NCBI GenBank assembly: GCA_028284805.1
Contig: JANQQZ010000151.1
Location: 1-64,000 of the forward strand
Direction of reading: 5' to 3'
DNA from: Phycisphaerales bacterium
GTDB taxonomy: Bacteria > Planctomycetota > Phycisphaerae > Phycisphaerales > UBA1924
DNA length: 64,000 bases
Part shown: piece by piece, positions 47,378 to 56,282 of the stretch
Layout of the letters: the number at the start of each line of letters is the position of its first letter
Numbering within the stretch: position 1 is the stretch's first letter
The notes under the pieces: generated by a model
Told to the model about the DNA's origin: nothing
What the model saw: only the letters and a program-made list of their open reading frames with translations
Database searches by the model: none
Program-made: the position numbers and the translations under genes

Positions 47378-49782
47378 TGCCACGGCGCTTTAGTCACCGT
47401 TCCGATCTCGAAATCAACATCTCGCGCACACTCGAGCAGTTGCTCCGTAGATTTCAGGCAGTCGAGCATGGCTTGCCGGAGCTCGTCAAGAACTCCAAAG
47501 ACCAGTATGCGCGGCTGGACATTGTCGGTGCCGAGACTCGTCCGATTGTCGTGCTTGCTAACATGGCCAATCGGACGATTGGTGTTCTGGACTTCGCTGG
47601 TGCGGCACTCGATGACTTTATGAAGTGGAGAGTTTGGTCTGATCCCTCGCTGGATGAGGACTCCGGCTCTCGTCAACACGATATCGAAGCCGGCAATGGC
47701 AACGGCGGTAAGGCGTTCATGACTTTTGGCTCATTGAGCCAGAGTATGTTCGAATCGCTGCGAGACGGCCGCTACACGGCCATGGGCTTTGACACGTCGC
47801 AGAACTCGGAAGATCGCTTCCGTCCGGACTTCGCGCTGGATGACCAAGGGTCACTACTCAAAGATCGTGCCGGGCTGGATCCCGAGGCGCTGCTGGTGAG
47901 TTCCCTGTCTGATTTTGGGATTGGGATCGAGCAGCTGCCTGACAACGCGCTCTCGGTATGGACCGAGCGCAAGGCCTTCACAATGGTGAAGATCGAGGGC
48001 GTTAAGGAGTGGGGATCTCGAAGGGCTGTAGAGCATGTTCGGAGGAGCGTGTACTCGATTCCAAGCATCCTCGCCGAACACCCCCAGGCCTCGCTTTCTA
48101 TCGAGTCGTGCAATGTGTGGATAGTTATCGATGGCACGCTGGTTGGGGATAGGCCAGTCAAGGCCGCATCTCTTGAGCCACGTGAAGGATTCGAGAGTAT
48201 CGAGCCGATTCCGATTCCCACAGAGCTGGAAGACCCAGAAACAGGCGAATCGGTCTCAACTGGACCAGGTGACGAAGAGAGCCGGTTCCTTCAGCTTCAC
48301 ACCTCCGCGGTACATCTGCGGATGTCCTCGAACTCGGCGCTTAACGTCATACGCGTTTGGAATGGCCGGAACATTGCTGCCAACTGGAGTGTTGCAGATC
48401 TGCATCCAAGCAGCGAGTCAGCGTACATCTACGGTCGGATAGCCGCCCCCGCTCTTCAGGATCCGGAGCATCTTGCGGGCGCTGACCGAGCGAGCTTGGC
48501 CAGCACGCCATTGGTTCGAGCCCTCCGCCACTGGACCTCTCAGCAGGTACAGGAGCTCGTTGAGAGGCTGCGCGAGGAAACATCACGCGATCACGCCGAA
48601 GAGGATCGGCAGAGCGCAAACTCAACGCTCGAAGACCTGCGTGAAGCGATGCGTGAGTTCTTGGAGGACGAGCAGGAAGGGCGCCGAGGAGCTGAGCAAG
48701 GTGGAGAAGGCGAAGGCGGCCCCGGCGATGACTCGCCCCCGCCGCCTGAGTTTGGCGAACGAGTTGACATTCTTGTGCTTGAGAATGATGCTGCGTCACT
48801 CGCTCTACCTGTGGGAACCTCGTCGCCACTCAAGGTTCGTGCTCTTGAAAACCGAGAAGACGGCAATCCTCTGCCCGTTCGGGTGTCTTGGGCGGACCTA
48901 GACGTCAAGACTGAGAACGGCGAGGCAGTCACACTCGATGAGTCGGGTGTTTGCAAGGCCATTGCGGCGGGCACATCTCCGATCTCTGTCATCCACAAAG
49001 AAACGGGCGTCGAGTCGAACGCCCTGCTTATCGAATCGATCGCATGCAGTAACGCCATAATCCGGAATCGACCTGAACGAGTTCTTCGCCAGGGTGAGCG
49101 ACTACCGCTGCAAGTCCTGTACGAAACCGATAGTGGCAACCGTGCCGACCTATTGGTAGAGGCTTCTGTAGACGAGGAGAACATGGGTCGCGTGACCCGG
49201 GTTGGGACGTACACGGCACCAGGACGGCAAGGCTCCGCCACGATTCGTGTGCGTTACGGACCTCGCCCTGAAGACACCCGAACACTCAACGTAACGATTG
49301 GTGAGGAGCGAGTGCCGCCGCCCGAACGAAAAGGACGCGGCGGATCAGCAGGTGGAGATATCCCAACAATTTTGCTCTGCGGAGAACCAGTACCCGGCAG
49401 CCAGTACGAAGATCTCCCGATCGATGAGCGCACATTCCATCCTTCGACCGATGAGCCGACGATTATCGACTACGATCCGCAGTTCGAGAACGTGATCTTC
49501 ATCAACCCTGATAGCCATGAAGCAACCCAAGTGCGTGCCCGAAGAGGCGGACGCCGCGGCGCTGCAGGAATTGGCACAAAGACGTTCGGCGAGTTTCTCG
49601 CAACCAAGTGCTTTGAGATTCTGAAGCGCCTCTGGGTCTTTCAGCAGGCTGACGAAGCGCCATTGACCCCAAACGACTATCGTCTTCGATTCGCCGAGGC
49701 AGAACAGGTATGCGCGCGGTTCGTACCCGTCGCTTACGAGATTGGTCGTCGGATTGCGGAACGCCACGAAGAAGGGAACTGA
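47374..49782 (+). CDS. GHKL/MORC-like ATPase with Ig-like domains
   Basis: An 802-residue protein. The Bergerat ATP site is visible: GLPELVKNSKDQY (Glu36, Asn40), VLDFAGA (Asp73, degenerate DxGxG) and EAGNGNGGKAFM (lid, Lys113). Residues about 390-450 form a charged coiled coil (QELVERLREETSRDHAEEDR). Residues about 465-660 hold two Ig-like (Big-type) strands sets, ending TYTAPGRQGSATIRVRYG. A C-terminal domain has ENVIFINPDSHEATQVRA. MORC-like GHKL ATPases are known from restriction-modification loci. It probably works with the winged-helix neighbours and the methyltransferase. ATG 47374 or 47377 may start it. Confidence 0.7.
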   Translation: MMPRRFSHRSDLEINISRTLEQLLRRFQAVEHGLPELVKNSKDQYARLDIVGAETRPIVVLANMANRTIGVLDFAGAALDDFMKWRVWSDPSLDEDSGSRQHDIEAGNGNGGKAFMTFGSLSQSMFESLRDGRYTAMGFDTSQNSEDRFRPDFALDDQGSLLKDRAGLDPEALLVSSLSDFGIGIEQLPDNALSVWTERKAFTMVKIEGVKEWGSRRAVEHVRRSVYSIPSILAEHPQASLSIESCNVWIVIDGTLVGDRPVKAASLEPREGFESIEPIPIPTELEDPETGESVSTGPGDEESRFLQLHTSAVHLRMSSNSALNVIRVWNGRNIAANWSVADLHPSSESAYIYGRIAAPALQDPEHLAGADRASLASTPLVRALRHWTSQQVQELVERLREETSRDHAEEDRQSANSTLEDLREAMREFLEDEQEGRRGAEQGGEGEGGPGDDSPPPPEFGERVDILVLENDAASLALPVGTSSPLKVRALENREDGNPLPVRVSWADLDVKTENGEAVTLDESGVCKAIAAGTSPISVIHKETGVESNALLIESIACSNAIIRNRPERVLRQGERLPLQVLYETDSGNRADLLVEASVDEENMGRVTRVGTYTAPGRQGSATIRVRYGPRPEDTRTLNVTIGEERVPPPERKGRGGSAGGDIPTILLCGEPVPGSQYEDLPIDERTFHPSTDEPTIIDYDPQFENVIFINPDSHEATQVRARRGGRRGAAGIGTKTFGEFLATKCFEILKRLWVFQQADEAPLTPNDYRLRFAEAEQVCARFVPVAYEIGRRIAERHEEGN

Positions 49783-49784
49783 AG

Positions 49785-50471
49785 TTGGCAGCACGTGGTA
49801 AAGGACTCACCGCAGCGCAGGTAATCCTGTTGGCTGCCGACGACCTCCAGAAGTCTGGATCTGCTGAGTTTTCAGAGTGGCAGCTGACTATCGCCGCTTG
49901 GAAACGCGACGGAAACAGGTTCGGGCTCCGTGGGTTCGAGGAAGATCATCCCGACCATAAGCGGGTCATGATGGAGATTATGGGGCAGACAAAGAAAGAT
50001 AATCCGATTCGCAAACAGTTCATGAGGAAGACAAGACCGAACCATTACACCATGACCGACCTCGGTCGATCCGAAGCAGAACTACTGCGCAGGTCAGCAA
50101 GCGATGAAGAGGTATCGCGTTCGGCTGCGCCAGTCTACGACACGGTGGAGCCACTCCTGGCGCACTCTGGATTCCGCCAGTGGCGTGACGATCCCGATCA
50201 GCCCAAGAGTTGGCTTTCTGCATCCTCGTTTCTTGGGCTTCGAGCCCAGTCGGCGGCGGAACTCAATGACCGAATCAGAGCCATCCTGCGGGCAATCGAG
50301 CAGGCTGAGTCATGGTGCGAGGATCATGGCCTCAGCCAACTCACTCGAGGACCCAGCGGAGGTGGTTCTGGTCCGAAGTCGCTTGACGAAATCCGCCTCC
50401 TACGCGATTTCCTGCAGATGCTCGAGGAGCGATTCTCGAGGCAACTCAACGCTATCAGGACTCGAGGCTAG
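49785..50471 (+). CDS. Winged-helix-like protein, third gene of GHKL module
   Basis: A 228-residue protein. TTG 49785 is 2 bases after the ATPase stop, with GAAGGGAACTGAAG upstream; no ATG is better placed (ATG 49968 would lose most of the first domain). Residues 8-100 look like a winged helix (LTAAQVILLAADDLQKSGSAEFSEWQLTIAAW; KTRPNHYTMTDLGRSEAELL). The C-terminal half is helical (AAELNDRIRAILRAIEQAESWCEDHGL; EIRLLRDFLQMLEERFSRQL). It ends 17 bases inside the convergent methyltransferase gene. Nuclease motifs are not visible. Confidence 0.55.
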   Translation: MAARGKGLTAAQVILLAADDLQKSGSAEFSEWQLTIAAWKRDGNRFGLRGFEEDHPDHKRVMMEIMGQTKKDNPIRKQFMRKTRPNHYTMTDLGRSEAELLRRSASDEEVSRSAAPVYDTVEPLLAHSGFRQWRDDPDQPKSWLSASSFLGLRAQSAAELNDRIRAILRAIEQAESWCEDHGLSQLTRGPSGGGSGPKSLDEIRLLRDFLQMLEERFSRQLNAIRTRG

Positions 50472-51459
50472 GAGTTGGCGAAAAGCGAAAACGTGATGCC
50501 TCAGCATAGTCGGAGCTCTTCTCAATCGCGATCCAACGGCGCCCGGCGTTCTCCGCGACCCAGCCGGTTGTGTTGCTCCCGCCAAATGGGTCCACAACGA
50601 GATCCCCCTGTTCTGTAAGAAGATCGATGAAGAACTGAACGAGCTTGTGCTGCATGCGAGCTGGATGAACATCAATCCCATGCTCCCGACAGTACTTTTG
50701 ATACGGGTCACTGTTTCCTGTGTTTGGGATCGCGAGCACCTCCTCAGCCATCTGGGTTGCGAAGGCGTCGAGCAACTCGTCAGCGCTCGGGAACAGAACG
50801 TTCGGTGGAATTGAGCCACCATTGTTCGATAGAAATGAAGTCTCGCCGATCGCATGCTCCGATGGGCGTGTTCCTGCGTTGTAGGTCCCTCGGTCGAGCA
50901 GCTTCTTCATGCTGTCGCTGTATGGCGTCAGCACGTTCCGGTTGTTCGCCTTCGGCTTCGGATTCCTTGACAACCACCAGACCCGTGTAAACGCGTCCTT
51001 GACGCGGCTACGTTCAACATTGACCCATTGGGCGGGCGTTGGAAGTCGTGCGGGGTTGTAGCAGATGAACTCCTGGCACAGGTGGAGTTCGCCCGCCTCC
51101 TGGAAAGCGAGCAAAGCCTTAATCGCGAGCGTAGACATCGTGGGTTGACCGGGTTCCCACGCGTTGCCCAACTCAATGACAATCGAGCCGTCTTCGCTCA
51201 GAGTGTCGGCAAACAGAGAACCAAGTGATCCGATCCAGTCAACGTATTCTGAACCTTCGAGATTTCCGTAGCGCTTCTTTCGGTTGAGCACGAAAGGCGG
51301 AGATGTCAGCAGTAGATTGACTTTTCCTCGTTGCCGCGTGAAGGCGCTGCTCGCGAGTACGTCTTCACATGCACCAACAAAAAGGCGCCCGCGTTTGGTC
51401 TTGTAGAGCGGAAGCGATCTCGACGTGGCTCTGCGCAAACCTGTTTTGGTAGAAGTCAT
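50455..51459 (-). CDS. Beta-class DNA amino-methyltransferase
   Basis: A 334-residue protein from ATG 51459, preceded by GAGGAGCAGGA. Catalytic motif IV LLTSPPFVLNR (residues 50-60) comes before the SAM motif I at the C-terminus (DPFGGSNTTGWVAENAGRRWIAIE, about 290-313), the beta-class order. The TSPPF form favours N4-cytosine, though N6-adenine is possible. The middle (TPAQWVNVERSRVKDAFTRVWWLSRN) probably reads the target sequence. It is translationally coupled to the RHH gene (ATGA). Its convergent neighbours form a candidate restriction side. Confidence 0.88.
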   Translation of the reverse strand: MTSTKTGLRRATSRSLPLYKTKRGRLFVGACEDVLASSAFTRQRGKVNLLLTSPPFVLNRKKRYGNLEGSEYVDWIGSLGSLFADTLSEDGSIVIELGNAWEPGQPTMSTLAIKALLAFQEAGELHLCQEFICYNPARLPTPAQWVNVERSRVKDAFTRVWWLSRNPKPKANNRNVLTPYSDSMKKLLDRGTYNAGTRPSEHAIGETSFLSNNGGSIPPNVLFPSADELLDAFATQMAEEVLAIPNTGNSDPYQKYCREHGIDVHPARMQHKLVQFFIDLLTEQGDLVVDPFGGSNTTGWVAENAGRRWIAIEKSSDYAEASRFRFSPTPSLES

Positions 51460-51665
51460 TCCTGCTCCTCTCGCGAGCTTGAAAAGCTCAAGCGGAGCTG
51501 GCCGGACTCGTGCTCCTCGATGAACCTCGCCAAGGCCATTCGAACAACGAGCGAAAGGGGCACACCGTTCCTCTCTGCCAGTGCTTCCAGCACTTCGCGC
51601 TGTCCTCTCGCCAGAGTGACGGTGAGTCGATCCGAGGATGCAGGGGGCTGACTTCGCTTTGCCAT
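51456..51665 (-). CDS. Ribbon-helix-helix protein upstream of methyltransferase
   Basis: A 69-residue protein from ATG 51665. It has the RHH pattern: SDRLTVTLARGQREVLEALAERNGVPLSLVVRMALARFIEEHE, with a beta strand DRLTVTL then two helices. The C-terminal tail is charged (SSSREEQE). Its stop overlaps the methyltransferase ATG. Repeats in front of the gene could be its operator, so it may act as a controller that balances methyltransferase and ATPase expression. Confidence 0.7.
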   Translation of the reverse strand: MAKRSQPPASSDRLTVTLARGQREVLEALAERNGVPLSLVVRMALARFIEEHESGQLRLSFSSSREEQE

Positions 51666-51682
51666 ATCCAACAGTATGCACG

Positions 51683-51721
51683 GTGATGCGGCGTGATGCA
51701 AGTCGATGCATCGTGCATCAC
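51683..51721. promoter_or_regulatory. GTGATGC repeat operator upstream of RHH-methyltransferase genes
   Basis: GTGATGC occurs at 51683-51689 and 51693-51699, exactly 10 bases apart, and inverted as GCATCAC at 51715-51721. The palindrome GATGCATC (51705-51712) lies between. A partial further copy, CCCCATCAC, is near 51731. One-helical-turn spacing is typical of cooperative RHH repressor binding, so autoregulation is likely. Confidence 0.55.
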
Positions 51722-51904
51722 GATGATTCACCCCATCACTCACCGCTCTGCCAGCTGCCCCAGTACTGCCCTAGTCCCAAGGTTCAAAGCCGGCAAAACG
51801 CGTGATCGAGTCGGAAGAATGACAGGCAGCTAACGCGTTACAGCACCACGCTTTGCGACGATCCTTCGTGATTCGAGCCCCCCTGCGGCACCGCCGCCTA
51901 TCAG

Positions 51905-51921
51905 TCCCCCCCTCTCCGCTT
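51905..51921 (+). repeat. attR-like repeat of the tRNA-Ser 3' end
   Basis: TCCCCCCCTCTCCGCTT, identical over 17 bases to 36937-36953. Just before it are weaker likenesses to the T-arm (ATTCGAGCCCCCC at 51871). It marks the right edge of the island. Confidence 0.78.
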
Positions 51922-52821
51922 TCTGATTTCGTATGAGCCGACGGTGTCCCGTGGTGCTAGCCAGAAATGGCGAAAGTCGCGGGAGGTTCGGCCATACCCG
52001 CAGCATCCGGAGACGATCGCTGGGACCCAGCGACGGGCCAGTAGATTGTTGTGCAGCGATGGGCGAACAGCTTGTTGTGCTCCACCGGAGGCTTTCGCAC
52101 CACCGAACGACGCCCCGGACACGCCGCGATCACCGGGTATAGCAAGTACGGGTCGTTGCCTGTGCGTTGCCTATTGGATCCGCACGATCGGCTTAAGTTC
52201 GCCTCCTTCCGTACATCGCATAGGTTCGGGAACGCTGATTCCTCAAGCTGCTTCGCTTGGCGTCAGTCTGCCGAGCGTCTGAGCAATGCATCCTCGCCTC
52301 AGCTCTTGATACACAGATTTGTGTCTCGCAGCCCTATCGTCAGCAGAACGCCTTCGACTGGGATGCAGCAAGGGCAGAACACTCCGCGTTGGGATCACAC
52401 GAACCCCGCTGGCCACCAACGGTACGCAAGACTGTTTGCCGCATTTTGGACCACGCTTCGTGATTACACAGACGTGTGGCATACCGCTGGCTTTTTCTCA
52501 AATCTATGGTGGTATGGTCTGTTCAATGATCGACTCTTGCATTTCTCCTACTTATGTGAATGGGCCATCGCGGTTGCCATCCGGCGCGTCGAAGAGCCGA
52601 TGCACGAGAATTTCGATTCATTGTTCTTGTAGTCATGCAATCGAGTTTGGTAGGATCGCACCGCATCGAGCAAAGATGGACATCGCGGGACCTGGGTCAA
52701 ACGGCCTAGGTCGCGTGTATGTGAGGATGTACGCGGCGGGAATTGTGGAGGGCAGGCGGAGCAGCGCGTATGTGTGTCGGGCCTTGTCGTGGGGGCTCGG
52801 TGACGTTGCCTGCGATGATCT
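51922..52821. other. 900-base region without a convincing gene
   Basis: Frames of up to 193 codons are open here (for example 52051-52632), but their products are Ser/Arg/Cys-rich with no domain, codon use is atypical and no good ribosome site is present. The region is AT-richer than the eCIS genes that follow. It may contain debris of earlier insertions at this att site and the promoter of the eCIS regulator at its end. Nothing specific is recognised. Confidence 0.5.
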
Positions 52822-53511
52822 ATGCAGGTCGGAGATCACACGCAACGGGGAGGACACGTCGGGCCGCTGAGAGTTGCGATGTTCTCACGGCACCGGCTGT
52901 TTCTTGATTCCATTGGAGCATTTCTCGCGGGGCAGGCCGCGTTGCGGATCGTTCTCTCAAGTTCCGAGATTGAGCGTCTGCCCAAGGATCTGGTGCGAAC
53001 GTCAGCGGAGGCGCTGCTTTACGACTGCGGCAATACGTCGGACATGCGCGAAGCATCGGCGTTGGTGGAGGCGTGCGCTGACGTGCCCCTCGTCGCCCTG
53101 GGCATTGCGGAAACACCCGAGAACGTGATCGCGTGTGCGGACGCGGGCATCGCGGGCTATCTCGCGATGCACGCTCCGATCAGCGAGCTCGAGCCGGCAG
53201 TGCGCCGGGCCGTGAACGGTGAGTGTGCCTGCAATCCCCGCGTGACGGCCTTACTCTTCCGTGAGCTCCGCCGCCGGCGCACGCCGGAGGGCGCCGGGGA
53301 GCGAGCCGAGCGGCTTACGCCGCGCGAGGCGGATGTGCTCGCCCTGCTCGCGCGCGGTCTCAGCAACAAGCAGATCGCCTCAGAGCTGAGCCTGAGCGTC
53401 GCCACGATCAAGAACCATCTTCACCATGTGTTCTCGAAGCTCGACGTGGACGGGCGAGCCACCGCACTCGTGCGTGTGCGCAATGAGCCCTGGCTGGTCC
53501 GCTCTGGATGA
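52822..53511 (+). CDS. LuxR-type response regulator preceding eCIS genes
   Basis: Up to 229 residues from ATG 52822; the receiver core begins at LRVAMFSRHRLFLDSIG, and ATG 52879 would cut into it. The receiver is degenerate: LLYDCGN may hold the acceptor Asp, but the usual acidic pair and Lys are not evident. The C-terminal LuxR helix-turn-helix is clear: ERLTPREADVLALLARGLSNKQIASELSLSVATIKNHLHHVFSKLDVDGRATAL. It lies directly before the eCIS ATPase gene on the same strand and probably controls the cluster. Confidence 0.82.
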   Translation: MQVGDHTQRGGHVGPLRVAMFSRHRLFLDSIGAFLAGQAALRIVLSSSEIERLPKDLVRTSAEALLYDCGNTSDMREASALVEACADVPLVALGIAETPENVIACADAGIAGYLAMHAPISELEPAVRRAVNGECACNPRVTALLFRELRRRRTPEGAGERAERLTPREADVLALLARGLSNKQIASELSLSVATIKNHLHHVFSKLDVDGRATALVRVRNEPWLVRSG

Positions 53512-53558
53512 TCGGTTGAACACGAGGAGGAGTGTGAGTGGTCTAGTCCCCGTACCCG

Positions 53559-56270
53559 ATGGGTCTAGTACCACTTCGCGCCCAAATCAGGACTCCCGAT
53601 TCATTGCGACGGGCCGTGTGTTTCAGCAAGATGCGAGCCATGGCGCTTGGTGCATGGCTATTCAGGTTGCTGGCTCTGCGTAGAGGCGGCGGCACGACCC
53701 TCTCGACGGTGCACATCGTCACTGTGGTGGGTGAGAATCGTGTGTTCTGGTCCGCCCTGCACCACGCGCTGGCAGCCGAGCGTGACTTCCGCATCCGCTC
53801 GGTAGAGAGCCGCCCCGAGGCGGACCAGCTCGTGGGTGCCGGTCGGCCATGCGTGCTGATCGTCGAGTCATCTGTGGTGCGCGGTGATGCAGTTGGACAG
53901 TCCGTCTGGTACGCGGACCTGATGGAGCGGCACCCCGAACTCGTGATCCTCGAGATCGATTCCACGAGCGCCGATCTGGTCGTGCGAATGCGGGATGCGG
54001 GGCTGGCGACTCTGGTGTCGCTGGTGCGGGAGGCGGCGAATCGCGACACGGGTCACGGCGGCAGCGCCAAGGCTGACCGCTTGGTCGGTCCGACCGAAGT
54101 CCAGCGACGGTTGCTGACAGGAGACGCCGACACGATGCCAGTCATCGCGGCGTCCGAGTCGAGTTCCGAACCGGTATCGCCTTTCTCGCGCGCTTCGGAG
54201 ACGAGCGATGGGTGGGCTGTTGCGGCCACTCGCTGGCTGGACGTGTGCTTTGCGCTGCGGGCGGCCCGCGAGCCGAAGCCCACCGATGCGACGGCAGCAC
54301 GGGTATGGGGCGTGTCATTCGGACGAGTATTCGAGTTGCTCGGAGTCGAATCGGGCGGTCGGAGCATCTCGGTCCTGGAACGTGAGCTGGCACGGCTGGG
54401 GCCGAGCGTATTCGGCGACAAGGCCGAGCCTTCGCGTCTCGCGCGGCTGTTCACGGCATTCGGACTCTCGGCGTCCGAGCGTCGTGCTTTCCTGATCGTC
54501 TTGTCACCTGAGCTAAACGCGCGGTACGGGCGTGTCCTCGGAATACTCAATGACGACGCGTCGCGTCAGCGGGCGACCGCAAGTGTGCTCGGCGATCTGT
54601 TGGGAGATGACTCCGACGCCTGGTCGGTGAGAAAGATGCTGGCCTCGGACCAGAAGCTCGGCGCGTTCGGGATCGTGGTCGAGGATGACTCGGAGACCGC
54701 GCCCGCCGCCGATCGGGCGTTGCGGGTACCGAGTGAACTCGTCGAGTTCTTGCGGCGTGGTTCGGAGCGCGACGGCGGTTACGGCATCGGGCTCCGTGTG
54801 TCGGGGCCGGCCGGCGCCGCGACAGAGCCACCGAAGGACGAGGCGGAGATCCTGGCACGTTTGCGTTTGGCCTGGCAAGAAGCCGGGACAAGGCCGATCG
54901 TCAAGGCCCCGGTGGCACAACTGATCGGCCCGCGTGATGACTGCCTTTGGCTCCAAGATCGCTTGCGCACGCTTGGTACCGGGGTGTGCGTGCTCGATTT
55001 GGGAACCGGGGAAACCACCGGGTCTGAAGGGCTGCGCGAACGCTGCATGGCTGCGGTGCGCATCGCGCGCCTCTACGGGGTGCCGCTGATCGCTGGCGGG
55101 GCCGACGATCTTGCGATACCCAAAGCGAGCGCGATCGCCGCGGAAACTTTGGGGGCGCGGGCTCATCATCTTGTCCTCCACGGTTTCGGTTCTGGGCTGC
55201 TCAGCACGTCCCGTCCAGTGCTCGTGATCGAGCGGCCAACCGGGTCGAGGACCGACCGGGCGGCCGACTGGCTTCGTGCCGCGGAAGCGCGCGGCGTGCA
55301 GCTTGAACGGGCAATGGCGGAACGCCTCGCCTCCACGGTTCGACTCGACAAGGCGCAGATCGATGCCGCCCTGCGGAGTTGCGGGACTGACACCCCACGC
55401 GAGGACGAACTGCTCGCGGCGACGCGTCAGGTGGTACGGACCGACGTGCCGCGGGCGGTGCGTCTGGCCAGTTCCGGCTTTACGTGGCAAGACATCGTGC
55501 TCCAGGAGGAGTTGAGGGACGAGCTGCGCCGCATCCCCGACCATGTTCGTCTCTCTGGCAAGGTGCTGGACGACTGGGGAATGCGTCGACGCCTCCCGTA
55601 CGGCGACGGTGTGGCGGCGCTGTTCTCCGGCGCCAGCGGAACCGGCAAGACGATGGCGGCCCAAGTCATCGCGAACGACCTCGGGGCCGAGCTCTTCCAG
55701 GTCGATCTCGCGAAGACCATCTCGAAGTACATCGGTGAGACGGAGCAGCGGTTGGACGAGGTGTTCGATGCCGCGGAGCGTGTCGGCGCCGTGCTCCTGT
55801 TCGACGAGGCCGACGCGCTCTTTGGCAAGCGGAGCGAGGTGAAGGATGCTCACGACCGCTATGCGAACATCGAGGTCGCGTACCTGCTCCAGCGCATGGA
55901 GCAGTACTCAGGCCTGACGGTTCTGACGACCAACATGCGTCAGAACATGGACCGCGCGTTCTTGCGCCGTCTCAGGTTCATCTTGGAGTTTCCATTTCCC
56001 GGGGCCAAGGAGCGGCGCCGGATCTGGGACCGAGTGTTTGCTGGGGGAGCTCCGCGCGCGGACGACATCGACTTTGACTTCCTTGCCCGCCGCTTGAATC
56101 TAACTGGTGGGCATATCCAACAGATCGCGGTGAACGCGGCATTCATGGCAGCCGGCGATCCAGAGGCAGACGCGATCGCCATGGCGCATGTTGCCCGTGC
56201 CGCGTGTGTGGAGCTCCGCAAGCTCGGCATGCGGAGCGACGAAGCGACGCTTGCGGCGATCGCGGCATGA
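53559..56270 (+). CDS. eCIS AAA+ ATPase with N-terminal pseudo-receiver (Afp15-like)
   Basis: Up to 903 residues; ATG 53559 is the first possible start, but inner ATGs near 53631 or a GTG before VHIVTVVG would also serve. About 48-165 resembles a receiver domain (VHIVTVVGENRVFWSALHHALAA ... CVLIVESSVVR ... LVILEIDST). A winged-helix middle follows. The AAA+ core has Walker A FSGASGTGKTMAAQ, Walker B VLLFDEADALFGKR and sensor VLTTNMRQNMDRAFLRRL, as in Afp15/Pvc15 ATPases needed for eCIS assembly. It is followed by the tail terminator gene. Confidence 0.85.
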   Translation: MGLVPLRAQIRTPDSLRRAVCFSKMRAMALGAWLFRLLALRRGGGTTLSTVHIVTVVGENRVFWSALHHALAAERDFRIRSVESRPEADQLVGAGRPCVLIVESSVVRGDAVGQSVWYADLMERHPELVILEIDSTSADLVVRMRDAGLATLVSLVREAANRDTGHGGSAKADRLVGPTEVQRRLLTGDADTMPVIAASESSSEPVSPFSRASETSDGWAVAATRWLDVCFALRAAREPKPTDATAARVWGVSFGRVFELLGVESGGRSISVLERELARLGPSVFGDKAEPSRLARLFTAFGLSASERRAFLIVLSPELNARYGRVLGILNDDASRQRATASVLGDLLGDDSDAWSVRKMLASDQKLGAFGIVVEDDSETAPAADRALRVPSELVEFLRRGSERDGGYGIGLRVSGPAGAATEPPKDEAEILARLRLAWQEAGTRPIVKAPVAQLIGPRDDCLWLQDRLRTLGTGVCVLDLGTGETTGSEGLRERCMAAVRIARLYGVPLIAGGADDLAIPKASAIAAETLGARAHHLVLHGFGSGLLSTSRPVLVIERPTGSRTDRAADWLRAAEARGVQLERAMAERLASTVRLDKAQIDAALRSCGTDTPREDELLAATRQVVRTDVPRAVRLASSGFTWQDIVLQEELRDELRRIPDHVRLSGKVLDDWGMRRRLPYGDGVAALFSGASGTGKTMAAQVIANDLGAELFQVDLAKTISKYIGETEQRLDEVFDAAERVGAVLLFDEADALFGKRSEVKDAHDRYANIEVAYLLQRMEQYSGLTVLTTNMRQNMDRAFLRRLRFILEFPFPGAKERRRIWDRVFAGGAPRADDIDFDFLARRLNLTGGHIQQIAVNAAFMAAGDPEADAIAMAHVARAACVELRKLGMRSDEATLAAIAA

Positions 56271-56282
56271 GGGATTCACGGC

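Larger units (their letters stand above)
36937..51921. mobile_element. Genomic island inserted at tRNA-Ser(CGA)
   Basis: About 15 kb bounded by a perfect 17-bp direct repeat that duplicates the tRNA 3' end. Inside are a tyrosine recombinase with an excisionase-like gene, a large serine recombinase, a reverse transcriptase, a GHKL ATPase/methyltransferase module and many genes without recognised families. The right half (46-52 kb) is visibly AT-richer than the host. Outside are housekeeping genes on the left and an eCIS cluster on the right. The presence of two recombinase types suggests nested or successive insertions. The integrase is interrupted, so the island may now be fixed. Confidence 0.75.

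Noticed and set aside
52051-52632. Open frame of 193 codons right of the island
   Set aside because: Low-complexity Ser/Arg/Cys product, no ribosome site and no domain.
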